Assembly: GCA_019359315.1 (NCBI GenBank)
Contig: JAHHHO010000034.1
Coordinates: 1-58,064, forward strand
Direction: 5' to 3'
DNA: 58,064 nucleotides
Origin: Myxacorys californica WJT36-NPBG1
GTDB lineage: Bacteria; Cyanobacteriota; Cyanobacteriia; Leptolyngbyales; Leptolyngbyaceae
The notes under the pieces are model-generated. The model had not been told where the DNA came from and ran no database searches. It saw only the letters and a list, made by a program, of their open reading frames with translations. Position 1 is the first letter of the stretch. Every line of letters begins with the position of its first letter. A program made the translations under genes and the position numbers. This document shows positions 17,950 to 26,270 of this stretch, in pieces.

Positions 17950-20511
17950 ATGGTTCAGCGATCGCTTCAGGCTTCTCAAGACGGAATCCAAACTGCGGAT
18001 ACAGCACTCGTTAGCAAACGGTTAACTCAACAAGCTTTAGCAGATGCTTTGGGAGTGACTCGTCAGCCAATTAGTAAGTTTTTTAATGGAAAGTCTATTG
18101 ATCGCGATCTGTTTGTTCGTGTCTGTGTTTTCTTGGGGTTGGAATGGCAAGCGATCGCGGTTCAGGCTCAAAAGAATGTTTCAGCATCGGATGAACCTAC
18201 GGTTGATTCGGAGCAGCAGTTGAAATCGAGCCAACAGCCAGAATCTAAGATTGAGCAAACGAACCGCGATCGCAGTACAGGATTGCAAACCAAGGCTGAA
18301 TCAGGCAGCAATGTGCATATTGCAGAGACGATGCACTTTTATGCTGGAGAGAAAGCGGAAGAGGCGAAATCTCAAACAGAATCAGAACAAGATATCGATG
18401 CTGTGGTGCAAGAGACTCGTGAATACATACGATCGCAGGTTGAACAGCAGTGCGGGACGATGCGTGTGTTGGATATGTCGCACCCAATCGAACTCAGCGC
18501 GATTTATACCGATGTCAACATTCTGCAAAAGCTAAGCGGACGGCAGCGGCTAGAAATAACAGAGCTACTAGCAAAATGCAGCCTTGAGAACTTCGATCGC
18601 TTTGGCTTAAGCACTGTTCAAGAGAAGCGCGTAGATGGGTTTGAGGCAGTAGAACAATATGACAAGCTGGTTGTTTTGGGTCAGCCCGGAGCCGGAAAGA
18701 CAACATTCCTAAAGCGGTTGGCAATGCAGTGCATCAACCAAAAATTTCAGGCGAACCGAGTGCCGATCTTCGTCACGCTGAAAGCGCTTGCCGAAGCGGA
18801 TGGAAAACCGAATTTGTTGAAGTATTTACCGCAGAGCTTTGAACTGAGCCAAGAATCGGACGAAGGTGCAGCGATCGCAGCTAAATTGCGCTCCATCCTA
18901 ACCGCAGGAAAAGCCCTAATTCTTCTCGATGGCTTAGACGAGGTGAAAGAAGCAGACAGTCAGCGCGTTGTGCACCAAATCGAACGGTTTGCAACGCAGT
19001 TTCACCGCAATCAGTTTGTCATGACCTGCCGAATTGCAGCGCGGGAATATACCTTCAAACAGTTCACCGAAGTCGAAGTTGCTGACTTTGACGAAAAGCA
19101 GATTCACGATTTTGTGACGAAGTGGTTTGCCACAAAACAAGATCCCGTCAAAGCAAAGACGTTTAAGCAAAAGCTGGAAGAAAATGAGCAAATTCGAGAA
19201 TTAGCAACCAATCCTCTGCTTTTGACGCTCCTGTGTTTGGCATTTGGGGAAGCGGGCGACTTTCCAACCAACCGTTCGGAGCTATATGAAGAGGGCCTGG
19301 ATGCACTGCTGAGAAAGTGGAATGTTTCCCGGAATATTGAGCGCGATCGCGTTTACAAAAAATTGTCGCTCCAACGCAAAGAAGACCTGCTGAGCCAACT
19401 CGCCCATACATTCTTTGAGCGAGGCGAATATTTCTTTAAGCAGCGCGTGGTTGTAGACCACATCATCAGGTTTATTCGCAATGCCCCAAATGTTAGTCAA
19501 GACGAAGAGAGCTTAGAATTGGATGGCGCAGCGGTTTTGAGATCGATTCAGGCACAACATGGGCTGCTAATCGAGCGAGCGCACGGCATCTACTCGTTTT
19601 CTCACCTCACGTTTCAGGAATATTTCACCGCACGGCAGATTAAAGAAACGCGAAGTGACGAACTGCTGCAAAACTTAGTCAGCCACATGACTGAGAAACG
19701 CTGGCAAGAAGTTTTCCTGTTGACTGCGGAAATGCTGCCGGATGCAGATCATTTTATGAAGTTGATGAAAGCAGAAATCGATCAACTCTTAGCTGAAGAG
19801 CCGGCGACACAAGAACTCCTGAAATGGGTGCATCAAAAATCTGAATCTGTAGAAGCTTCCTACAAACCTGCTGCAATTAGAGCATTCTACTTCTACCTCG
19901 ACCTCGCCCGCGACCTCGCCCTCGTCCGTGCCATCGACCGCACCCTTGTCCGTGCCATCGCTCGTGCCCTCGATCTCGACCTTGACCTTGACCTTGATCT
20001 CGACCTCGCCATCGACCTCGACCTCGACCTCGCCATCGACCGTGCTATCGCCATCGACCTCTCCATCGACCGTGCTATCGCTATCGACCTCGCCCTCGAC
20101 CGTGCCATTGACCGTGCCCGTGCCCTCACTCGCGCCCTCGTCCGTGCCATCGCCCGTGCCCAAGATGTTGAATTAAAACGCAAGTTGCAAGAGCTACGCG
20201 ACGATCTACCCAATGTCTCTCCGGAAAATCGAGAGAACTTTAAGCACTGGTGGCAATCGAATGGTCAAACCTGGGCTGAGCGACTGAGAACCGTAACGAT
20301 TCAACATCGCAACATTGGGCACGACTGGCAGTTCAACCATGCCCAAGAAGAACGCTTACAGAAGTATTACGATGCCAATCTTCTGCTCGTGCAGTGTCTA
20401 AACAGCGAGTGTTATGTCAGCCCAGAAGTGCGACAAGAGATTGAGGACACATTGCTATTACCCCTTTCCGAAATCGAAAAACGGCGGAAAACTGAGGTCA
20501 AGCGAACTTAG
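17950..20511 (+). CDS. HTH-NACHT STAND NTPase with hexanucleotide-repeat helical region
   Basis: From ATG 17950 the product is about 853 residues. The N-terminal segment (about 1-70) is the helix-turn-helix-like domain often seen in cyanobacterial NACHT proteins (TQQALADALGVTRQPISKFF, then NGKSIDRDLF). The NACHT NTPase has Walker A GQPGAGKTT (Lys250) and Walker B LILLDGLDEV (Asp327, Asp330). It also has the downstream FVMTCRIAAREY, LATNPLLLTLLCL and FSHLTFQEYFTAR motifs. Residues about 650-737 are built from variants of GACCTC/CGTGCC hexamers, giving alternating Asp/Arg with Leu/Ala/Ile. NACHT proteins of this kind are candidates for anti-phage or stress-sensing STAND switches; no target is known here. 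GTG 17905 is an alternative start. Confidence 0.88.
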   Translation: MVQRSLQASQDGIQTADTALVSKRLTQQALADALGVTRQPISKFFNGKSIDRDLFVRVCVFLGLEWQAIAVQAQKNVSASDEPTVDSEQQLKSSQQPESKIEQTNRDRSTGLQTKAESGSNVHIAETMHFYAGEKAEEAKSQTESEQDIDAVVQETREYIRSQVEQQCGTMRVLDMSHPIELSAIYTDVNILQKLSGRQRLEITELLAKCSLENFDRFGLSTVQEKRVDGFEAVEQYDKLVVLGQPGAGKTTFLKRLAMQCINQKFQANRVPIFVTLKALAEADGKPNLLKYLPQSFELSQESDEGAAIAAKLRSILTAGKALILLDGLDEVKEADSQRVVHQIERFATQFHRNQFVMTCRIAAREYTFKQFTEVEVADFDEKQIHDFVTKWFATKQDPVKAKTFKQKLEENEQIRELATNPLLLTLLCLAFGEAGDFPTNRSELYEEGLDALLRKWNVSRNIERDRVYKKLSLQRKEDLLSQLAHTFFERGEYFFKQRVVVDHIIRFIRNAPNVSQDEESLELDGAAVLRSIQAQHGLLIERAHGIYSFSHLTFQEYFTARQIKETRSDELLQNLVSHMTEKRWQEVFLLTAEMLPDADHFMKLMKAEIDQLLAEEPATQELLKWVHQKSESVEASYKPAAIRAFYFYLDLARDLALVRAIDRTLVRAIARALDLDLDLDLDLDLAIDLDLDLAIDRAIAIDLSIDRAIAIDLALDRAIDRARALTRALVRAIARAQDVELKRKLQELRDDLPNVSPENRENFKHWWQSNGQTWAERLRTVTIQHRNIGHDWQFNHAQEERLQKYYDANLLLVQCLNSECYVSPEVRQEIEDTLLLPLSEIEKRRKTEVKRT
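19905..20160 (+). repeat. 6-bp coding repeat inside the NACHT gene
   Basis: About 250 bp are composed of degenerate hexamers (GACCTC, GACCTT, GCCATC, CGTGCC, GCCCTC). They encode runs such as DLDLDLDLDLDLAIDLDL and DRAIAIDLSIDRAIAIDL. The unit is two codons, so unit gain or loss keeps the frame. Confidence 0.9.
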
Positions 20512-20520
20512 CCAACTCAT

Positions 20521-21699
20521 CTAATCGCGGCTTTTAACCGTAGAGAAATCCTCAAACCAGCCTTTGCGTTTGAAGTAATAGACTAGCGCGATCGCGATGC
20601 CAAACATCACCGTCAAACAAAGAGGATATCCCCAGTACCAGTTCAACTCCGGCATATTAAGCGGAGATTTCTCGGTATTAAAATTCATTCCATAGATTCC
20701 CGCAACGAAGGTTAATGGAATGAAGATCGTTGAAATCACCGTCAGCACCTTCATGATTTCGTTCATCTTGTTGCTCACCGATGACAAGTACACATCCATC
20801 AAACTAGACGCCAATTCGCGGTAAGTTTCGACCATATCGAGAACTTGAACCGTGTGGTCGTAGCAGTCCCGCAAATAGATCCGAACCTCCTCGCTAATCA
20901 AAGCATTGCCATCTCGAATCAGCGTATTGATCGCATCTCGCATGGGCCAAATGGCGCGACGCAACGTGAGTAGCTCTCGCTTTAAATAATGAATCCGTTC
21001 TAACGTTTGATGAGTCGGGCTTGCCACAACGGCATCTTCCAACTCTTCAATATCTTCGCCATAGATCTCCAGCACCGGAAAGAAGCCATCAATAATCGAG
21101 TCAAGAATGGTGTAAGCAAGGTAGTCAGCCCCCTGTTGGCGGATGGTTCCTTTGCCCATGCGGATGCGATCGCGCACTGCCCCAAAGCAATCAAACTCCG
21201 GCTCTTCTTGCACCGTCAACACATAGTGTTGGCTTAAAATCAGACTGACCTGCTCTTGGTGAAACGAACTGCCCGATCGATTAGGCATCACCATACGAGC
21301 GATAATCAGCAACTGATCGTCATACTCTTCTACCTTGGGGCGTTGGGGCACATTCACCACATCTTCCAAAACCAGAGGATGCAACCCAAATACTTTTCCG
21401 ATTCGTTGCAACACGTCTTCGCTACCCAACCCTTTGACATCCACCCAAGATACCGATTCCGAATCGAGGTAAGGCGCACATTCTTCCGGCGTCTCAACTT
21501 GCAGACGCACGGCTTTCTGTTCGTTGTAGTCAATCAATCCGATCACTGGAGGCAGCGCATTCGATGGAATTCGCAATGTCCCCGGCATACTTCCCGGCAC
21601 ATCGTAGAAATATTCCATCTGAAAATTTGGTTCTCCTTCGCGTGTAACAACGTTGACAAGTTGACGGCGCTTTCCCACCATATCGGTTGATCCTTCCAT
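20521..21699 (-). CDS. corA: CorA-type Mg2+/Co2+ transporter
   Basis: The 392-residue protein has the large N-terminal cytosolic domain (SVSWVDVKGLGSEDVLQRIG and HPLVLEDVVNVPQRPKVEEY). A long stalk helix follows, then two C-terminal membrane helices with the signature GMN in FVAGIYGMNFNTEKSP. CorA forms a pentameric channel importing Mg2+. The gene is convergent with the NACHT gene, 9 bp apart. The start ATG 21699 falls at the edge of a 20-bp tandem duplication. Confidence 0.93.
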   Translation of the reverse strand: MEGSTDMVGKRRQLVNVVTREGEPNFQMEYFYDVPGSMPGTLRIPSNALPPVIGLIDYNEQKAVRLQVETPEECAPYLDSESVSWVDVKGLGSEDVLQRIGKVFGLHPLVLEDVVNVPQRPKVEEYDDQLLIIARMVMPNRSGSSFHQEQVSLILSQHYVLTVQEEPEFDCFGAVRDRIRMGKGTIRQQGADYLAYTILDSIIDGFFPVLEIYGEDIEELEDAVVASPTHQTLERIHYLKRELLTLRRAIWPMRDAINTLIRDGNALISEEVRIYLRDCYDHTVQVLDMVETYRELASSLMDVYLSSVSNKMNEIMKVLTVISTIFIPLTFVAGIYGMNFNTEKSPLNMPELNWYWGYPLCLTVMFGIAIALVYYFKRKGWFEDFSTVKSRD

Positions 21700-21737
21700 T
21701 GATGTGAGCTTGAGATTATTGATGTGAGCTTGAGATT
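21698..21737. repeat. 20-bp perfect tandem duplication at the corA start
   Basis: ATTGATGTGAGCTTGAGATT is present twice (21698-21717 and 21718-21737), covering the corA start codon edge and leader. It leaves only about 95 bp before the divergent MlaE gene. Confidence 0.9.
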
Positions 21738-21832
21738 TATGAGCTTCAGAACCTAACAGACATCACTCTAATGTACTTATACCTGAACGGAACTGATATC
21801 CTTACTAACTAAGTTACTCATGGATTTTTCCA

Positions 21833-22633
21833 TTGACTGAAACGCCCCAACCTCAAGCATCGGAATTAGGACTCTGGAGCCGCCGTCTACTCGCTGCCAT
21901 CTTGCTGGGTGGTCAAGTTCTGGTTCATTTACTCAAAGGTCGAATTAATCGGCGCAACACACTCGATCAGATGGCGGCGGCTGGTCCTGCATCCCTACCG
22001 ATCGCGTTAGTGACAGCTAGTTTTGTCGGCGCTGTGTTTACCATTCAGGTCTCTCGTGAATTTATCAACCTAGGGGCTGGCTCGGCAGTCGGTGGAGTAT
22101 TGGCGATTTCTCTGTCACGAGAATTAGCGCCGGTGTTGACGGCAGTCGTGTTAGCCGGGCGAGTTGGCTCAGCCTTCGCTGCCGAAATTGGCACCATGAA
22201 AGTCACAGAACAGATCGACGCGCTTTATATCTTGCGGGCTGATCCGATCGATTACTTAGTCATTCCACGGGTCATTGCCTGCTGTTTGATGTTGCCAATT
22301 TTGACTCTGCTTTCCTTCGTGACAGGGCTAATTGGCGGCATGTTCGTTGCCAATGGACTGTACGGAATCTCAAACACGATTTTTCTCGACTCAGCCAGAG
22401 ATCTCATGTCCGTGTGGGATTTGTGTAGCGCACCCATCAAAGGAGTTGTGTTTGGAGCATTGATTTCAATCATCGGGTCAAGCTGGGGACTAACGACCAC
22501 TGGGGGCGCAAAAGGGGTCGGGCAATCGACGACAACAGCAGTTGTTACCTCGCTGTTAGCCATCTTTATTTCTAATTTTTTCTTATCCTGGCTCATGTTC
22601 CAGGGTGCAGGACGAGGAATCGTCGGATCGTAG
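21833..22633 (+). CDS. MlaE-family lipid ABC transporter permease
   Basis: The 266-residue membrane protein has the MlaE/permease (DUF140) features: an amphipathic N-terminus, IALVTASFVGAVFTIQVSRE, then LAPVLTAVVLAGRVGSAFAAEIGTM and VTEQIDALYILRADPIDYLV. In Gram-negative bacteria this permease moves phospholipid between membranes with an ATPase and an MCE protein. In cyanobacteria the family also includes plant TGD1-like permeases. The ATPase and MCE genes are not adjacent. The start is TTG 21833; an ATG at 21820 is out of frame. Confidence 0.9.
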   Translation: MTETPQPQASELGLWSRRLLAAILLGGQVLVHLLKGRINRRNTLDQMAAAGPASLPIALVTASFVGAVFTIQVSREFINLGAGSAVGGVLAISLSRELAPVLTAVVLAGRVGSAFAAEIGTMKVTEQIDALYILRADPIDYLVIPRVIACCLMLPILTLLSFVTGLIGGMFVANGLYGISNTIFLDSARDLMSVWDLCSAPIKGVVFGALISIIGSSWGLTTTGGAKGVGQSTTTAVVTSLLAIFISNFFLSWLMFQGAGRGIVGS

Positions 22634-23026
22634 AACTGCCTTGAAGAAGTGTATTGAAAATTCTTCCAAAGTACAGTTGTACTTTTAATTTTTTCTGTGT
22701 ATTTTATGGCTCAAGGGTGACAAATTCAACTGAAGTAACGGCAACATACTAGAGATAGGGCAGAGATGCAGCCTTATAAAGGGCGTTAGCAATAGAGATG
22801 CTATTCGTCACACACGCGTTCTCGCACAGGGACGCAGCGGCAACGACGCAGCGCAACCTCTGCGATGACATCGCTCTCTAAAGCCTTCACGAAGCAAATG
22901 GTTTCCTATTGACGATTTACTATATCTAGTGTTTTATATGTAAGCGGCTCGCACAAAGACGCTATATCTAAATCCCTTTTTACGGTGCATTCAACCGACC
23001 TGTTCTTCTAACCCCCGAATGTCGCT
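22634..23026. other. intergenic gap containing a LexA-like box
   Basis: This 393-bp gap has no credible gene. It contains the palindrome listed at 22670 and an AT-rich stretch after it. Near 22840-22890 lies a region with scattered GCGATGACATCGC-like partial palindromes. A promoter for the gene at 23027 is expected here but I cannot place it with confidence. Confidence 0.5.
22670..22683. promoter_or_regulatory. LexA-box-like palindrome
   Basis: AGTACAGTTGTACT is a perfect dyad (AGTACA-GT-TGTACT). It fits the cyanobacterial LexA consensus RGTACNNNDGTWCB at every position. It lies 37 bp after the MlaE stop and about 340 bp before the next start. Function is inferred from the motif alone. Confidence 0.4.
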
Positions 23027-23563
23027 ATGGTTTCACAAGTCGAGACCCCTGTATTTGACTCTAAACGATCGCCTAACCTGCGTGTAGAAGGGTTGGTACA
23101 GGTGTTTACCTCTCCTCACCGCAGTTTTTTTACCAGTGTGATGGCGCAAGCGCTGAGAATTGCCAGTCAGGGAACACCCGTTTTGATTGTGCAGTTCCTG
23201 AAGGGGGGTATTCGGCAGGGGCACGATCGCCCAATTCAACTGAGCCAACATTTAGACTGGTTGCGCTGCGACATTCCTCGGTGCATCGATACGCCGCAAC
23301 TCGACGATGAAGAGTTGCGATCGCTGCAAGACCTTTGGCAGCACACTCAAGATATGGTGCACCAGGGTAGATACGATCTGGTGGTGTTAGACGAATTGAG
23401 TCTAGCGATCGGGTTTGGATTTGTGCCTGAAGCGGAGGTGCTGGACTTTCTTAAGCAGCGTCCGTCTCACGTCGATGTGATTCTGACAGGCCCCGACATG
23501 TCACCTGCAATTTTAGATATAGCCGATCAAATTACTGAGCTTCGCCGCAGCCATCAGCCCTGA
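23027..23563 (+). CDS. CobA/BtuR-like corrinoid adenosyltransferase homologue without a Walker A motif
   Basis: The 178-residue product aligns by eye with CobA/BtuR ATP:corrinoid adenosyltransferases. The N-terminal strand VEGLVQVFTSPHRSFFTSVM corresponds to the place where CobA has a GNGKGKTT P-loop. VLIVQFLKGGIRQG and YDLVVLDELSLAIGFGFV are also conserved, as is VDVILTGPDM. The P-loop glycines and lysine are missing (TSPHRSFFT), so ATP binding of the usual type is doubtful. Cyanobacterial genomes often carry such a P-loop NTPase-family paralogue. It is followed 47 bp later by dcd on the same strand. Confidence 0.8.
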   Translation: MVSQVETPVFDSKRSPNLRVEGLVQVFTSPHRSFFTSVMAQALRIASQGTPVLIVQFLKGGIRQGHDRPIQLSQHLDWLRCDIPRCIDTPQLDDEELRSLQDLWQHTQDMVHQGRYDLVVLDELSLAIGFGFVPEAEVLDFLKQRPSHVDVILTGPDMSPAILDIADQITELRRSHQP

Positions 23564-23610
23564 GTCATTCGTCCCGTTCTTCAAGTCACTCCTTACAGAG
23601 AAGGCAAATC

Positions 23611-24192
23611 ATGATTAAAAACGATACCTGGATTACTCAAATGGCGCAGGAAGGGATGATTAGCCCTTTTGAGCCGAAACTTGTGCGCCGCTCGAATGAG
23701 CTTCCTGTTATTTCCTACGGATTGAGCAGCTACGGCTACGATTTGCGGCTGTCGCCGACAGATTTCCGCATTTTTCGTCATGTTCCAGGTACAGTCGTTG
23801 ATCCAAAGAATTTCAGTTCTGCAAACCTAGAGCCTGCTGCGCTCCATCACGATGACAATGGCAGTTTCTTTATTTTGCCTGCGCATTCCTACGGGTTGGG
23901 TGTGGCGCTAGAGCGGTTAGAAGTTCCCGATTACATCACTGTGATCTGTATTGGTAAGTCAACCTATGCACGCATTGGACTGATTGCTAATTTGACACCC
24001 GCAGAAGCGGGCTGGCGTGGGCATTTGACGCTAGAGTTTTCTAACTCTTCGAGCGCCGATTGCCGGATTTATGCCAATGAAGGCGTTGTGCAGTTGCTAT
24101 TTTTAGAGGGTGCGCCTTGTGCAGTGAGCTATAGCACTCGGAATGGCAAGTATCAAGACCAAGTGGAACAAGTGACGCTGGCGAGAGTTTGA
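23611..24192 (+). CDS. dcd: dCTP deaminase
   Basis: The 193-residue enzyme deaminates dCTP to dUTP for thymidylate synthesis. The family motifs are present: SYGLSSYGYDLRLSP, VICIGKSTYARIGLIANLTP, then EAGWRGHLTLEFSNSS with the catalytic Glu, and a C-terminal YSTRNGKYQDQ typical of nucleotide-binding tails. The start ATG 23611 is preceded by GAGAAGG. It may share a transcript with the CobA-like gene. Confidence 0.95.
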   Translation: MIKNDTWITQMAQEGMISPFEPKLVRRSNELPVISYGLSSYGYDLRLSPTDFRIFRHVPGTVVDPKNFSSANLEPAALHHDDNGSFFILPAHSYGLGVALERLEVPDYITVICIGKSTYARIGLIANLTPAEAGWRGHLTLEFSNSSSADCRIYANEGVVQLLFLEGAPCAVSYSTRNGKYQDQVEQVTLARV

Positions 24193-24290
24193 AGACGAGA
24201 CGCCAGCGGCAACGCTTTGTAAAGAAGGAGGAAGGAGCTAGTTCTTTATGTCCTCCTTTCTCCTTGGTCTGGGCATCTGCCAGTGAGTGT

Positions 24291-24686
24291 TTACTTGCTG
24301 CTTACGGGGGTTTTGATGAGCTTTCTTACATTATTTTTTGCCCGACCCTCGCTGCTTCTGCGGATGCGATCGCTCTTCCGAGTTCCGCCTGCCATTTCAT
24401 ACTCGCGGCTGTCGTTGCCATACTTCACCCGAACGCTGCTTAGCATCTGATCGAGCAAATCGCCCAACTGTTTCTCCATGTCGTCGATTTGGAGTTTCAT
24501 AGCATCGATCTTCGCGAGTTCCGTGTTGTAGTCGTTGAGGGTGGTTTGCAATCGCTCGATCTGTTGCGTCAGGGTTCTAAGGTTGCCATCGCTGCCAAAG
24601 TCCATGTTGGGGTCGATTGCTTTAAGTTTCAAGACCCGTAGCTGTCCTTTGTCGAGAATGCGAGAGGTGCGGTGCGAAAGTGGCAT
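24291..24686 (-). CDS. conserved coiled-coil protein, function unknown
   Basis: The 131-residue product begins MPLSHRTSRILDKGQLRVLK. It has a central coiled-coil region (about 35-80, TLTQQIERLQTTLNDYNTEL and IDDMEKQLGDLLDQMLS). It ends in a basic tail with VRVKYGNDSREYEMAGG and RKSDRIRRSSEGRAKN. I believe similar proteins are common in filamentous cyanobacteria, but no function is known. It is convergent with dcd. Confidence 0.7.
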   Translation of the reverse strand: MPLSHRTSRILDKGQLRVLKLKAIDPNMDFGSDGNLRTLTQQIERLQTTLNDYNTELAKIDAMKLQIDDMEKQLGDLLDQMLSSVRVKYGNDSREYEMAGGTRKSDRIRRSSEGRAKNNVRKLIKTPVSSK

Positions 24687-24857
24687 AAGGTAGTGTCCCT
24701 GAAATAATGTTTTCTAGTGCTAGTTTGTCTTCTGCGATTCGCAAACTGGATGAGTACATCTCGCAAAAAGCTATATTTTTTTGATGAAGTTTTTTGAGCA
24801 GATCTCGTGATTTTCCGAACCCGCTTGGGGTCTACCCGTGTCTTTACTGAAAAAATT

Positions 24858-25025
24858 ACGAGCTTCGTGACGAACGTTACGACATTGGTGACGACAACTA
24901 CGAGCTTCGTGACGAACGTTGCGGGATTCACGAGGAACGTCACGAGCCTGATAACGACAACTACGAGCTTCGTGACAACGACGACGAGCTTTGCAGCGAC
25001 GACGACGAGCTTCATGACGACGACT
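24858..25025. repeat. 21-bp tandem array 3 (8 units)
   Basis: Eight 21-bp units start at 24858: ACGAGCTTCGTGACGAACGT plus T, then variants ending GACGACAACT or GACGACG. On the plus strand the units read TSFVTNV, TTLVTTT or TSFMTTT heptads. There is no start codon with a ribosome site. It occupies most of the 480-bp gap 24687-25166 before the second NACHT gene and ends beside a dispersed palindrome (25037-25070). Confidence 0.88.
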
Positions 25026-25036
25026 ACGGTGGGGGT

Positions 25037-25070
25037 GCGATTCTCTGAAGCTTGGCAAAGCCAATTGCGC
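25037..25070. repeat. dispersed palindromic element at the edge of array 3
   Basis: GCGATTCTCTGAAGCTTGGC followed by AAAGCCAATTGCGC. The minus-strand version closely matches the copy at 49614-49645 (GCGATTGGCTTCGCCAAGCT type). Confidence 0.65.
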
Positions 25071-25166
25071 TTCATGTCACAGAGTTGATATCAGTAATTT
25101 CTACTTAAAGACGATAAGAACTGGCACAAGGTAGCATAGAAGGCAAGTTACACTCAGAAGCCCCTC

Positions 25167-26270
25167 ATGCCCGAAGAATCAGCGCCAAAATCTGACTCTA
25201 ACGCCGAATCTAAGTCGCCGAATCGCTCAGAGCAGATTGCAGATTGGATTCTCAAAGCGATCGTAGCGGGCGGGGGATTAAATGCGTTGTGGGCGGGGTT
25301 CAAAGATAGCGATCTGCCCAAGGCGTTCCTATCTGCTCTATTGGCGGGAGTTGCTTACTACGGCACGAGATTACTTCAACCGATGCACAAACGGGCTGAG
25401 GAAGAACTCGATCGCATGGGCAATTCTGTTGTTAAAAGGGGCGACAGCGTTGCGAGTCAAGTTTCTGGATTTGAGAAGAAATATCTCCAAGCGCTCAAGA
25501 TTTACTGCGATGAATTGCAGATTGAAGGGGTTAAAAGTTACCTAAAGCGGGTTCCTTTAAACGAAGTTTTTGTGCCGCTTTGGTTGGGTGACGATTCGAC
25601 TTCAGTAACTTATCGCGATCGTAGTAAACAGATATGGGATTTGTTACCGAAAAAGCAACACAAGAGCGATCGCGTGTGTCGGTTGGCAGTCGTAGCTGAT
25701 CCGGGTTATGGCAAAACCACGCTGACGCGATATCTCACCCTAAGTTTTTCTAACGAAACGTATCGGGAGCATCACGCTCAGCGATTGATTCCAGTGTTGT
25801 TGTTGCTGCGATCGCTCTATCCAAAAATTCAAGACCAGCGCACGCCAGCACTGCCAGATCTGATTGCAGACGAGGTAAGACAATTGCCGCGCTGCGAGGA
25901 CTTGAGAACATCGAGTCAATGGTTTAGAGAGCAGTTGCAAGATGGTAAATGTTTGGTCATGCTAGATGGCTTGGATGAAGTGCCCGAAGCTCAACGGGAG
26001 AAAGTCAGCCGTTGGGCAAACTGGCAGATGCAACACTATCCCACACCCTTGATTTTGATCGACCTCACGGCTACGATAGTACGTTGTTTGAGCAAACTCA
26101 GCAGATTGGAATCAAAGACTTTAATCGAGAGCAAAAATCGGACTTTATTCACAAGTGGTATCGTGCGGATGAGCGAGAATACTGGGATTCGGGGCGAAAT
26201 TCGATTGACGATCGCGAGCAGATTGAAGCCCAAATTGAGCATCGTGCGAACGAGAGAGCAACGGAACTAA
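25167..26270 (+). pseudogene. NACHT-FGE-GUN4 protein, 5' part (frameshifted)
   Basis: This frame gives the first part of a second NACHT protein. An N-terminal polar segment comes first, then a weakly hydrophobic stretch (about 30-70, with DLPKAFLSALLAGVAYYGTR). The NTPase core has Walker A VVADPGYGKTTLTRYL (Lys183) and Walker B CLVMLDGLDEV (Asp267). Homology stops after WANWQMQHYPTPLILI; beyond about 26055 the frame encodes a nonsense tail. The expected continuation (RPHGYDSTLFEQ) is present in another forward frame from 26060. A small deletion between about 26050 and 26060 is the simplest cause. Start ATG 25167 lies 142 bp after array 3. Confidence 0.8.

Noticed and set aside
19789-20163. 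124-codon gene on the minus strand
   Set aside because: It is antisense to the hexamer repeats of the NACHT gene, and the low-complexity translation is a by-product of them.
24225-24258. terminator after dcd
   Set aside because: AAGGAGGA and TCCTCCTT can pair but the loop is 18 nt and no U tract follows; too weak to annotate.
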